Part shown: positions 26,116 to 35,452 of the stretch, one piece after another
Layout of the letters: every line of letters begins with the position of its first letter
Position numbering within the stretch: the first letter of the stretch is position 1
Assembly: GCA_013306675.1 (NCBI GenBank)
Contig: JABLUY010000013.1
Span: forward strand, 229,740-293,739
Origin: Thraustochytrium sp. TN22
Taxonomy: Eukaryota > Sar > Bigyra > Thraustochytrida > Thraustochytriidae
DNA: 64,000 bases
Direction of reading: 5' to 3'
Made by a program: the position numbers and the translations under genes
The notes under the pieces: generated by a model
Told to the model about the DNA's origin: nothing
The model's input: only the letters and a program-made list of their open reading frames with translations
Databases searched by the model: none

Positions 26116-28401
26116 TCAAGTCCTGCTTCCACCATTGTCCCGCGTCCCAAAGCGCTTCATCTCGGTCATAATGTCCTGCACATCGACGAGCTGGGTGGCT
26201 AGCGCGCCGCCGTCGACGGTCGAGGCCACCTCCTTGAACTTGACGTAGTAGATGAGGTACTGCGCAAAAAGCCGCTGCAAAATCTCTCGCGCAGTCGCTG
26301 GCGCGGCGGAAAAGTGGCTCTGCACGTCCGTGTGCAGCTGCTCGAGTGTGGCACGCCAGCGCGAGGCAAAGTCTTGCAGCAGCGAGCGGACCAGCGCGGC
26401 GTCGGCACGCAGGGCGGCACCCTCACCGTCCCGTGGCGTAGAGTCCTTGGCGTCGGCATCGCCCGCAGCCGCGGCGCCGTGGTCGCGCGCAAAGGGCACG
26501 AGCTGGCCAAGTACCTGCACGAGCTCCTCCTCAATGTACATTTCGACGTTGTAGACGAGGACGTCGTCGACGGCTCGCACGTCCTTGGGGTTGCTGGAGT
26601 GCGCGGAGCGCGTAAAGTAGGTGGCGGCCGCGTCGAGGTTGTTGATGCGAAAGATGAGCTTTCCACGCGCCGACTCGAGCGCGCGGTGGTGCTGCTTGGC
26701 CTTGAGCGCGCTGGCGATCAGCGTCTCGAGCAGGTCCAGGTAGGCCTTGCGCATGGCGTCCAGGTGGCGCGGCAGCATGTCGTCCGAGGTGCTCAGTGAG
26801 GTGCTCAGCGCGTACACCGTTGAGGTGAAGCGCGCGAAGCGCTCCGACACGTAGTGCGGCTGTAGCGAGAGGCGCTGCAGACCAAGCCGCGGAAGCGCCG
26901 GTGTGGTGAGGCTGCGCAAGTTGGCGTCGTAGACCTTTTTGAACTGCGGCCAGAGCATCATGCCCACGTGGTCAAAGTAGCCGTCCAGCACCGGGACGCG
27001 CCGGCGTTCCATCTGCAGGCGGTGCGCCTGCGTGGTGCGGATCATCAAAAGCAGCGCGACGGCGTCGTTGCACGAGTAAAGGTAGTTCTCCACCTGCTCT
27101 AGCAGCAGGGAGAGCGTCTTGGCGAAAATCTGGTTGAAGAGCTCGCCGGACCGCGCATCGAAGAACTCCAGCACGAAGAGGTACTCGGACGTGGCCGAGT
27201 CCATAAGGTGCTTCTGCACGGAGCGGAAGATGCACTCGAAGTGAAAGCGCTTGTTCTTGGTCTTGGCCAGGTGGAAGATGACAGGCGGCGCGTCCGGCTC
27301 GCCCAGCTCCGCCTCGCGCTCGCTGAGCGTCGTGGGGCCAAAGACGGATGCCGGGTTGGTCTGCTGCGCCGCCACCACGCTCTCGTCCGCTGCCACCACG
27401 TCTTCCTTGACTGGGCCCGGGATCTGTAGCTTGAGCAAGCTTGTCATGTAGCTCTTGAAGAGCGAGTGCAGGATGCGCGCCATGGCGTCCACGTACGTCT
27501 GGCGCACCTCTTCGGCCACCGCAGGCGCGTGGCCGGCGAGAAAGGTCATGAAGATCTTGTACTTGAGCAGCACGTTCTGCTGCATCACCTGCACGTTGGT
27601 CTTGGGCTTCTTGAGCGCGTTGATCTGGTCCAGGAGAAACTGCCGTACACGCGCCACCGCCTTGAGCCGCAGCTTCTCCAGCTGCGGCTCGACTTCCTGC
27701 ACGGCCTGCATGTCGCTGGGCGCCACGTCGGTGCCGCCAGCATCCGCGACGGGGTCCTTGCTGCGCACGAACTTCATTTTCTTGTCCAGCTCTTGCACGT
27801 AGAGAACGTAGTCCTCATTGACCTCGCCCTGACAGATGCCCACGATGAGCGACTCCGGCACGATGAGGTTCTCGAGCACGCCGCGCAGGTCGTCCTCCAC
27901 CGCGCGCCTGTTCTTGAGCTTGACGCTCATGAGCAGCGACTCATCCTGAAGGTGCCTGATCTCGTCGCTGATGCCGCCCAGGTCCGCCTGGAAGCCCAGC
28001 AGCACGTTCTCCATGGATGCTAGCGCCTCGTCACAGGCGGTTAACTCCCGGTAGATCTCCGCCGTCACGGGCGCCTCCACGACAAACTCGGGGATGGACC
28101 CCGACTGCAGCGCGCGCAGGTCGCCGTCGATCTGGCGCGAGTACGAGCGCAGGTCCACGCCGCGCGCCAGCGCGTCGCGCACGACCTCATCCTCTTGGAA
28201 CCGCGCCAGGTCCTCCTCGATGGTCGTCAGGTCGAACTCGAAGGCGGCCGCCTCGGCCTGCAGCTCGCGCTGCGCCTCCTGCGCCTCCTGCGCCTCCTGC
28301 GCCTGCTGCAACTTCAGCTCCCGCTCCAGCTGCGCCTCGTCGCGGTCCCGCTGCTCCAGCTCCTGCGCCAGCTGCTCGGCCGCGCCGTCGCCGCCCGCCA
28401 T
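26116..28401 (-). CDS. VPS52: VPS52, subunit of GARP/EARP tethering complexes
   Basis: 761 residues from the ATG at 28401. The frame is open to 29376 but runs through the divergent CSC1 gene. VPS52 with VPS51, 53 and 54 tethers endosome-derived vesicles at the trans-Golgi network. The N-terminal 55 residues are a Gln/Glu coiled coil with several EAQ repeats. The core starts near residue 70 with DEVVRDALARGVDLRSYS, almost the animal sequence. It continues with a CDEALASMEN..LGFQADL coiled coil, then ISDEIR-LQDES, and KAVARVRQFLL followed by LLKYKIF. The C-terminal two thirds keep the family order (FHFECIFRS, EYLFVLEFF, and DAMARILHSLFKSY). The length is close to the human protein (about 720). 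It diverges from the CSC1-like gene. Confidence 0.93.
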   Translation of the reverse strand: MAGGDGAAEQLAQELEQRDRDEAQLERELKLQQAQEAQEAQEAQRELQAEAAAFEFDLTTIEEDLARFQEDEVVRDALARGVDLRSYSRQIDGDLRALQSGSIPEFVVEAPVTAEIYRELTACDEALASMENVLLGFQADLGGISDEIRHLQDESLLMSVKLKNRRAVEDDLRGVLENLIVPESLIVGICQGEVNEDYVLYVQELDKKMKFVRSKDPVADAGGTDVAPSDMQAVQEVEPQLEKLRLKAVARVRQFLLDQINALKKPKTNVQVMQQNVLLKYKIFMTFLAGHAPAVAEEVRQTYVDAMARILHSLFKSYMTSLLKLQIPGPVKEDVVAADESVVAAQQTNPASVFGPTTLSEREAELGEPDAPPVIFHLAKTKNKRFHFECIFRSVQKHLMDSATSEYLFVLEFFDARSGELFNQIFAKTLSLLLEQVENYLYSCNDAVALLLMIRTTQAHRLQMERRRVPVLDGYFDHVGMMLWPQFKKVYDANLRSLTTPALPRLGLQRLSLQPHYVSERFARFTSTVYALSTSLSTSDDMLPRHLDAMRKAYLDLLETLIASALKAKQHHRALESARGKLIFRINNLDAAATYFTRSAHSSNPKDVRAVDDVLVYNVEMYIEEELVQVLGQLVPFARDHGAAAAGDADAKDSTPRDGEGAALRADAALVRSLLQDFASRWRATLEQLHTDVQSHFSAAPATAREILQRLFAQYLIYYVKFKEVASTVDGGALATQLVDVQDIMTEMKRFGTRDNGGSRT

Positions 28402-28794
28402 GGCGCCCAAACGCCGCCGCCCGCCGCCGCCGCTCCGCCCGCGGCCCGCCGCAAGCCGCGCGCTCGCGCCCTCGCGCCGCTCCGCGCGCTCGCGCCCTCG
28501 CGCCGCAGGCCGCGCAGGGCCGGCTAGGATACTGCCGCCCGCGCGGCGCGGCGCGGCGCGGCCCGCGGCGCCGCGGTGGCGGCCGAGGCGCGCGAGGCGG
28601 GCGCCATGGAGGCGAGCCTCGCAACGACGCCCGGGCCGGCAGACCCCCCTCGGGCTGGCAGGCGAGGCGAGGCGGGGCCCGCGCGGCGTGGCGCGGCTCG
28701 CTCGGCGCGGCGTGGCGCGGCTCGGCTCGGCTCGGCTCGGCGTGGCGCGGCTTGGCGCGGCTCGGCGAGCCTCGGCTTGGCGCGGCCTGGTGCG
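28402..28794. promoter_or_regulatory. Divergent promoter of VPS52 and CSC1-like gene with pentamer arrays
   Basis: 393 bp between start codons. GCGGC repeats lie at 28544-28563. A mixed array of GGCGA, GGCGC and GGCTC pentamers fills about 28664-28790, right up to the CSC1 ATG at 28795. Confidence 0.6.
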
Positions 28795-31700
28795 ATGGCG
28801 TCGTCCGCGGCGCCGACGCCGGCCGTCAAGCCGGACATCGCCGTGGACACCTTCGTGAGCACGTGCACGTCGGCGCTCTTCGGCTTCGTGGCGCTCTTCG
28901 CGGTCTTCGCGCTGGCGAGGCGCAACGCGGGCCGCCGCGGCTGGGCCTGCAAGATCTTCGCGCCGAGGCTGCTCACGGCGCGCGTGCCGCCGCGCACGCC
29001 GCCGCGCGGCGCGTGGACCTGGCTGCGGAGCATTACCGGACGCGGCGCCTCGCGGCGCGTGCTGGACGAGGTGGGCCTCGATGCCTTCATGATGAACCGT
29101 CTGCTCGTGCTGTGTTCCAAGTGCTTCCTCTGGATGGCGCCCTCCAGCCTCTTCGTCCTGCTGCCGCTCTACGCGACCGAGGCCGACGCCTCCGCCGTGG
29201 GATACAAGCGCTACACGATCGACTCGCTGCTGCGCAGCCACCAGGTCGACCACAAGCTCTGGGCGGCCGTCGTCATGACCTACGTCAACTCGGCCATCGC
29301 GCTCTACTGCCTGCACGATGAGTACAAAAAGTACACGCGCCACCGCCACGAGTTCCTGCGCCGCCTCTCGCCGCAAAGCTACTCGGTGCTCGTGGAGCGC
29401 ATTCCCAAGAAGCTGTGCAGCCGCCCGGCGCTCCTACACTACTTCCGCAAGATCTTCGGCAACCGCGTGCTGGACGCCGTCGTTGTGGAGAGCGATCCCA
29501 TGCTCAATTACGCCATCCGCAAGCGCCTCGAGGCCGTCACGGCCCTGGAGCGCGCGCTCGAGGACCTCAACCGCACCAAGAAGCGGCCGTGGCGACTCTA
29601 CCTCCCCTGGATGTGCGGCCAGATCCGGCAGCGCATGGCGCCGCTCGGGGTCTTCCACGAGGACTACGAGGCGGAGGAGGCCGTGGAGGCTTCACTCTCG
29701 CAGGCGCTCCTCGAGGAGGACCACCTTGCCGCCGTGGCGGGCAGCAACGGCGGCGGCGCCGCCGCCGCCGCGACCAATGGCGCTGACGGCGCCGCGCAGC
29801 CCGCTGCGGCGGTGCTCAGCGAAGACGAGGATGACGAAGACGACGACGAAGAGGAGGACCTGGGCGACGACGAGGAGGACGAGTACATGGACGAGAACAG
29901 TACGCTGATAGAGGCCGGCCAGGACCCCGGCGGCGAGTCGAAGCGAGACCTGGAGCTGGACCTGGACCGCCTTGAGGCAGAGGAGGCTGGCGCGCCCAGG
30001 CTGATGTCTGTCACGGTTGAGACGCCGTCAGTTGGCCCGGCCGGGGGCAGCCTCGGGCCAGAGGTCGGCCTCGGGCCGGAGCCCAGCCCGATCCCGCCCG
30101 TCGCGGATCCGGATGATGACGAGGAGCGCATCTACCTGGAGTCCTTCCAGCACCAGGAAATGTTGGCCAGCGGCTTCGAGGATGCCTCCGGAGCGCAAAT
30201 GAACCCCGGCAGCGCCAGCGTCAGTGGCGCCAGCAATGGCGTGGGCGGGAGCGGTGCGGTGGTGGCTGCTGCTGCTGCTGGTGCGTCGGCGGCCAGCGCG
30301 CGGTCGCGTGGCGGCTCCTCCGCGGGGGGCTCGGCCGTGGCACGCCGCCGCCGGCAGCTGCAGGAGGCGGAGAACGCGAGCTGGCGGCGCCGGTCGCGGC
30401 GCAGCTACGTGCTGTGGGTGCTTGCGCGCTTCAACCTCTGCATGTACATTGACGCCATCAAGAGCTACAAGCGCGAGCTCAAGGTGTGGAACCGGCGCGT
30501 GAAGCGCCTGCAGGAGCGCGCAGACCGGCGGCGCAAGCGGGCCGAGCGCCAGGCCATCGAGGAGGTGGTCATTCCTTCGCAGCAGGTCATTCAGGAGCAG
30601 TTCCGCCTGCGCAAGAAGCAGGAGCGCCGCCTGCGTCGTGAACAGATGCTGCACCGACGGTCGAGCACCTCGGTCTCGGGTGGCGGCGGCAGCGCGGGCA
30701 GCACGACGAGCGGGCGGCCCATGCTGCGGCGGCGCGTTACGGGCGACGCCTGGCCGGTCTCGGCGGTCGGCACGAGCGACTGGGCCGCCTCGTCGCCGGA
30801 TGGCGAGGCGGGCGCTGCGCTGCGACGCAGCTACGCAAGCGACAGACCAGTCGGCGCTGCGGGCGCTGGCGCCAGCGCCGGCGCACCACGGCGGCGCAGC
30901 GTGGACTCTCGCCCGGCGCCGCTCCTGGGCCACGATGCCGAGACGGCGACGCGCAGCTCGTCCGCCAAGAGCCTGCAGTCGGCCGCCACGACGCCGCTGG
31001 CACTGCCGTGGGACGACGGTCAGAACGCTCTGCTGCGCTCGCTGCAGCACGCGGAGCGCAAGCACTCGGACATGGGCCTCTCTGTGGCCACCTCGGAGGG
31101 CGACGACGACAGTGAGTTCATGCTCGATGACGAGGAGGGCTACGCAACCTCGGACGACGGTCAGGTCAACATGTTCGAGCACGCAAGCCTGGACGACATC
31201 TTGCGGTACGCGGTCGACCAGAACGAGCGCACGTCTGCGTTTTTGACCTTCTCGTCGCTCACCGCGGCCATGGCGGCCGCGCAGTCCATCATGGACCGGC
31301 CGCTCAAGATGAGCATCTCCGTGGCTCCAGACGTACGCGACGTGCTCTGGGAAAACCTGGGTCTCCCGCTGCCGTTGCTCGCGCTCTTCACGTGGCTCAT
31401 CCGCGCCCTCCTTGTTACGGTCGTCATTGTCTTTGGTACCATCACCGCTTCGCTGGCCGCGCTGACCAATCTGGCGTACCTGCAAAAGGTCATCCCCGGC
31501 CTGCGCGAGTGGCTCGAGATCCATGGCCAGTGGATCGTCCTCTTCCAGCAGCTCACGCCCATGATGATGGTCATCCTGTACACGCTCGTGCCGCCCATCA
31601 TCAACCTGGTCATTGGTGTGCAGCGGCGACGCTACATGTCGGAGGTGCAGATCGAGTTCTTCCAGGTGTACTACTACTTTCTGCTGATCCAGGTCTTCCT

Positions 31701-32535
31701 CTTTTACACGCTGGCCGGCGGTGTGATGCAGAACCTGAGCTCCATCGTGGCACGGCCGGTCGAGTTTCTCAGCCTGCTCGGTCGCGCGCTGCCCTCGCAG
31801 GAGCTTTTCTTTCTGCAGTACTTTGTTACGCGGACGCTTCTGCTCATGCTTGAGCTCCTCCGTGTCGCGGACGTGGGCATCGCGCTTTTTCGTGGCGCGC
31901 TCGTACGCTCGCGCACGGCGCGCGACCGCCGCACGCCGTACTGCGGCTGCTCCACGATCGACCACCCGACGGGTGGCAACATCGAGCGCACCATCTCCAA
32001 CATCACGCTCTGCTTCTCCATCGGGCTTTGCTACTCGGTCATCTGCCCACCCATGACGCTTGTGGCGCTCATCTTCTTCCTCAGCGCCACCGTCGTCTAC
32101 CGCAACCAGCTTCTCTATGTGTATACGCACGAGCGTGAGGGCGGCGGAGTCATGTTCCCCTACGTCTTCCGCGCGCTCATGGTGGCAATCCTCATCTTCC
32201 AGCTCGTCATGCTCGGCATCTTTTCCGTGCAGGCCTCGCCCACCTCTGTCACGCTCATGATTCCGCTCATCTTCCTCACGCTCTCCTTCATGCTCTTTTG
32301 CGAGAACGCCTACGAGCGCCCCTCGCGCTTCCTCCCGCTCGGCGACGCCTCGGAGCTCGACATTATCCACGGCAAGCCGCGCATCCTTCTCGACTTCCAG
32401 CACCCCTCGCTCAAGGCGCCGCACAAGCTGCTGCCCGAGTCCACCGACGCGGACAGCTACAGCCTCATGCGCCACGCCTCCATCAACGCCTGGGGCGACA
32501 CCGCCTCGGCGCTCAACGAGTCCTTCAACTTTTAG
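28795..32535 (+). CDS. CSC1/TMEM63-like osmosensitive cation channel with large cytosolic insertion
   Basis: 1246 residues from the ATG at 28795. The upstream frame is translated pentamer repeat. CSC1/OSCA/TMEM63 proteins are mechanically or osmotically gated, calcium-permeable channels related to anoctamins. The N-terminal helices are at about 20-40, 105-130 and 150-170. The cytosolic loop begins with the family stretch YSVLVERIPKKL and a helix LEAVTALERALEDL. The second half of the RRM-like fold (SAFLTFSSLTAAMAAAQSIM) appears only about 550 residues later. The insert between is acidic, Ser/Gly-rich and Arg-rich. The conserved 7-TM pore region follows (from about 845 to 1180): PLLALFTWLIRALL, a TP-MMMVILYTLVPPII segment, and a stretch ending NITLCFSIGLCYSVICP. 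Yeast and plant members are about 770-780 residues. Confidence 0.9.
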   Translation: MASSAAPTPAVKPDIAVDTFVSTCTSALFGFVALFAVFALARRNAGRRGWACKIFAPRLLTARVPPRTPPRGAWTWLRSITGRGASRRVLDEVGLDAFMMNRLLVLCSKCFLWMAPSSLFVLLPLYATEADASAVGYKRYTIDSLLRSHQVDHKLWAAVVMTYVNSAIALYCLHDEYKKYTRHRHEFLRRLSPQSYSVLVERIPKKLCSRPALLHYFRKIFGNRVLDAVVVESDPMLNYAIRKRLEAVTALERALEDLNRTKKRPWRLYLPWMCGQIRQRMAPLGVFHEDYEAEEAVEASLSQALLEEDHLAAVAGSNGGGAAAAATNGADGAAQPAAAVLSEDEDDEDDDEEEDLGDDEEDEYMDENSTLIEAGQDPGGESKRDLELDLDRLEAEEAGAPRLMSVTVETPSVGPAGGSLGPEVGLGPEPSPIPPVADPDDDEERIYLESFQHQEMLASGFEDASGAQMNPGSASVSGASNGVGGSGAVVAAAAAGASAASARSRGGSSAGGSAVARRRRQLQEAENASWRRRSRRSYVLWVLARFNLCMYIDAIKSYKRELKVWNRRVKRLQERADRRRKRAERQAIEEVVIPSQQVIQEQFRLRKKQERRLRREQMLHRRSSTSVSGGGGSAGSTTSGRPMLRRRVTGDAWPVSAVGTSDWAASSPDGEAGAALRRSYASDRPVGAAGAGASAGAPRRRSVDSRPAPLLGHDAETATRSSSAKSLQSAATTPLALPWDDGQNALLRSLQHAERKHSDMGLSVATSEGDDDSEFMLDDEEGYATSDDGQVNMFEHASLDDILRYAVDQNERTSAFLTFSSLTAAMAAAQSIMDRPLKMSISVAPDVRDVLWENLGLPLPLLALFTWLIRALLVTVVIVFGTITASLAALTNLAYLQKVIPGLREWLEIHGQWIVLFQQLTPMMMVILYTLVPPIINLVIGVQRRRYMSEVQIEFFQVYYYFLLIQVFLFYTLAGGVMQNLSSIVARPVEFLSLLGRALPSQELFFLQYFVTRTLLLMLELLRVADVGIALFRGALVRSRTARDRRTPYCGCSTIDHPTGGNIERTISNITLCFSIGLCYSVICPPMTLVALIFFLSATVVYRNQLLYVYTHEREGGGVMFPYVFRALMVAILIFQLVMLGIFSVQASPTSVTLMIPLIFLTLSFMLFCENAYERPSRFLPLGDASELDIIHGKPRILLDFQHPSLKAPHKLLPESTDADSYSLMRHASINAWGDTASALNESFNF

Positions 32536-32964
32536 AAAAAGGCGGACGAGCTACGCGACGTGGCGGGCCGTCTCGCGCGAGCGGACCTATGTCTTTGGAG
32601 CATGTGCCACGCCTCCCTGCAGTGATCACTCCCGCCTCGCCCCGGCGCTCGACTTCCATTCAATGGGAAGGAGCTGAGCGCTCGGCGAGTCCTTCGACCT
32701 TGCCTTGCTACAGCTGCGCGTCGGCGCGTGGACGGGCTCTCTTTGCGGCAGCCCAACCACCAACCGCCAGATTTCGAATTTGAAATGCATGTTCATGATC
32801 TTCAAAACAAACCCATGTGCCAACCGTCGCCAGAGCGAACGAGCAAATAAGCGAACGACGATCGGGTAGCTCAGCTCAGCGTAGCTGCGTGTAGCGCACT
32901 GCGACGGGGCGAGCGGCCCGCAACGGCAGGGGACGAGAGCTCGTGTGGCGCCTGCCATAGCGTT
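32536..32964. other. Intergenic, nothing recognised
   Basis: 429 bp of mixed composition downstream of the CSC1-like gene. No repeat or gene identified. Confidence 0.4.
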
Positions 32965-33336
32965 ATGGCCGAAGCACGCGCGCCGCCGGCGCTCAAAGGC
33001 TACGCGGCTGCGCGCGCGTGGCCGTCGATGGACGGCTGGCTCCCGCGTGAGCGGCCGTATGTGCGAGGGGAGATGGAAAGCATTGTCGCGCACATGGGTG
33101 CCGTCATGCGCGACGTGCTTGACATCATGCCTGACCTCCGGCGCGACGCACGGCGACTCATTGCAGCGATGGTTGCCAGCATCTACGTTGCTGGAGAAGG
33201 CGCACTTTTGGACCCAGGCTCTGCTGCCGTGCATATGATGGCCGGCGTGGCAATCGCATTTGACCAGGAAGCGCGCGTCTTCGCCTATCTGATTGAAAGG
33301 GCGCGCTTCGTCCTACGTGGTAGCCCCCAGGCATGA
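32965..33336 (+). CDS. Small hypothetical protein
   Basis: 123 residues from an ATG at 32965. No family is recognised. The sequence looks more protein-like than nearby frames, with balanced composition and alternating hydrophobic and charged residues consistent with helices (for example RGEMESIVAHMGAVMRDVLD and ARVFAYLIERARFVL). No signal peptide or clear membrane span is visible. It stands alone between the CSC1 gene and a repeat-rich stretch. It could be a genuine small gene, a fragment of a decayed gene, or chance. Confidence 0.35.
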   Translation: MAEARAPPALKGYAAARAWPSMDGWLPRERPYVRGEMESIVAHMGAVMRDVLDIMPDLRRDARRLIAAMVASIYVAGEGALLDPGSAAVHMMAGVAIAFDQEARVFAYLIERARFVLRGSPQA

Positions 33337-34097
33337 CACATCTCCTGCGCCTCAATTCAAACCCGGTTTTCTTGAAGTTTTGCGTTGGATGGTCAGCCTT
33401 GCGCATGTAAGCAAACTAACTTGGCACTTTGGCTGTGACTCATGACACGCAGCCCAGGCGCAAGCTCGCCGTCCTCTGCACGTGCCTATCCTTCCCGGCG
33501 TGCCATTGGCATGGCGCTCCCCCAGCTCCGTTTCTGTTCCACTTGGTCCCCTCCTCGCACCACGGCGCACCACGGCGGCCGCAGCCGCCGCGTTCTCCAT
33601 GCACACGTCAACGTTGAGCAGACTGGTCTGGCGAATCTGGTCAGCCACGCGGTCCCCACGCAGGTGGCCGCCGCCCCCCCCCGTGCGTGCCAGGATGGCT
33701 CCGTCCATTGGAGCTGCGGCCAGAGGTGCGGCGCCTCTCGCCGCGCGCCGAGGCAGCGCCCGCGCGGCAGCGCCCGCGCGGCGCCGGCCCGGCGCCGGCC
33801 CAGGCTGGTGCGCGGCGCGGCGGCGCCGCGGCGCGTCCGCGCAGGGCCACTCGCCGTGACTCGCGCTCCAATCGGCCCAAGAGGGCGGTTCGCCACTTGG
33901 GACGCGCACAGAATTTTCCCTCTAACTGCAAGGCCTCGCGCGCGCGAGGCTACAGGGATGGCCCAGGGTCAGCCGCGCGCGCGGCCGCGGCGAGGCACGG
34001 CACGGCACGGCTCCAGGCGTGGATCGCGGCGCCGGCCGGCCGGAGAGGCGCGCGAGACGCGAAAACTGCCGCACCTAGCGCCGAGAGGAGGGAAGTC

Positions 34098-34180
34098 GAG
34101 GCGAGGCGAGGCGAGGCGAGGCGAGGCGAGGCGAATGGAGGTGCGAGACTGGTGCGAGGCGAGGCGAGGCGAGGCGAGGA
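34098..34180. repeat. Pentanucleotide arrays (GGCGA)n
   Basis: About seven copies at 34098-34134 and about four more at 34159-34180, separated by unique sequence. Confidence 0.93.
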
Positions 34181-34335
34181 GGCAGCCCAGGCTGCGCGGA
34201 AATCGCCGCAGTGCCACGGGAGAGGCGCCGCTGCAACGGAGTTGCGATGCGCGCAGAGACAAGGACGGCTCCAGAGGGGAGAGAGGGGCGAGAGTGAGGG
34301 GAGCGCGGGGTACGGCGGCGCGGCGGAATGCGGCC

Positions 34336-34393
34336 CGAGATCTTTCGCGCAAGGAAGGCGGAAGGCGGCTCGAGATCTTTCGCGCAAGGAAGG
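34336..34393. repeat. Direct repeat, 23 bp, period 35
   Basis: Two identical copies of a 23-bp word beginning CGAGATCTTTCGCGC (34336-34358 and 34371-34393), ending 14 bp before the long inverted repeat. Confidence 0.93.
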
Positions 34394-34406
34394 GCAACAA
34401 GCTGCT

Positions 34407-34632
34407 GGGCCGACGCACGCCTGCAGGGAAGGCAGGCGGCGCTGTCGGCTTGCGCAGGGCCCGACTGAGGTCGCGAGATCCGCGCTGGCTGCGGATGGGC
34501 GGTTGGGCCAGTCCGCGGCTGACGCAGCGGGCACGAGCGATCGGGCCGAGCCAGCGCGGATCTCGCGACCTCTGCCGGGCCCTGCGCAAGCCGACAGCGC
34601 CGCCTGCCTTGCCTGCAGGCTTGCGTCGGCCC
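34407..34632. repeat. Long inverted repeat (84-bp arms, 58-bp spacer)
   Basis: The left arm 34407-34490 starts GGGCCGACGC and the right arm 34549-34632 ends GCGTCGGCCC. Aligning the left arm with the reverse complement of the right arm gives 80 of 84 matches and no gaps. The spacer is 34491-34548. It could be a fold-back or MITE-like element, or a hairpin RNA source. No flanking target-site duplication was obvious. Confidence 0.93.
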
Positions 34633-35452
34633 CGTGCTGCTGCAGCCCATGCACGGCCTCAGTGGGGCCAGCAGGAGACCCTAGCTGACGCGACCGCTCG
34701 CGTTCGAGGGGAATGCCGATCGCGATGTCACTCCCGTGGAAAGTCGCGCGCGAGACCGAGACACAGGCAGCGTGATTACGACGCGCGAATCTGAGACGGC
34801 ACGGTAATCACGACATAGCACCGTGCGAGGAGGCGCAGGCTGTTGCCCAGGGGGAGCAAGCAATCGACGCAAGCAGGTGTCGCAAGCTGGTATACAGGAC
34901 GAGCTCAGCGACGCGAAACCAAGTCGGAAGCTTGCATCCAGCACGAGTGGGCAGCGAGCCATCGGAATAGCCTTCCCGTGAGGCTAAGGCTTTATAGAGA
35001 CAACGGTGGAAACAGGCTTCAGTCAGGCACGGTTTGGTGCGTCCCCGCCTTACGCATGGGCGGCTTGCCTTTGCTCGCCAAGCTTTTGGACTAACGGACG
35101 TTCATACGAGCAATAAGAGTTGGCAAGCCCGGCGCCGCCTTAGAGATCAAATGAATGGCCCGGGGCGAGCGTGAGCCTGGGCGCGGCACTCGACGCAGAC
35201 CGGAATCCCAGGGGGCTGGGTTTCTGGCGCTGCGAGTTCGCAGCCGCGCGCGAGCGTGGCTGCTTGCGGGCGTGTCGGCGTGCGCGGGCGGCGCGGCGGC
35301 GCGCAGAACCCAGGCGCGAGGAAGCGAACGAGGGGCGACTTGTGGCATCGCATCGCATCGCGTCCCGCCTCGTCTCGTCTCGTTTCCTTTGGTTGTCTCT
35401 TTTTGGGTTCGGCGGTCCATCGTGGTCTTCGCCGTGGTCTTCGCCGTGGTGA

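Larger units (their letters stand above)
33337..35150. other. Gene-poor repeat-bearing region
   Basis: No convincing gene. Long open frames here (for example across 33442-34794) are Arg/Ala/Ser-rich and overlap in several frames. The region contains GGCGA arrays (34098-34180), a 23-bp direct repeat (34336-34393) and a long inverted repeat (34407-34632), listed separately. Confidence 0.55.

Noticed and set aside
33442-34794. 450-codon plus-strand frame
   Set aside because: Crosses GGCGA arrays and the inverted repeat. The same words appear in antisense frames because of the palindromic DNA.
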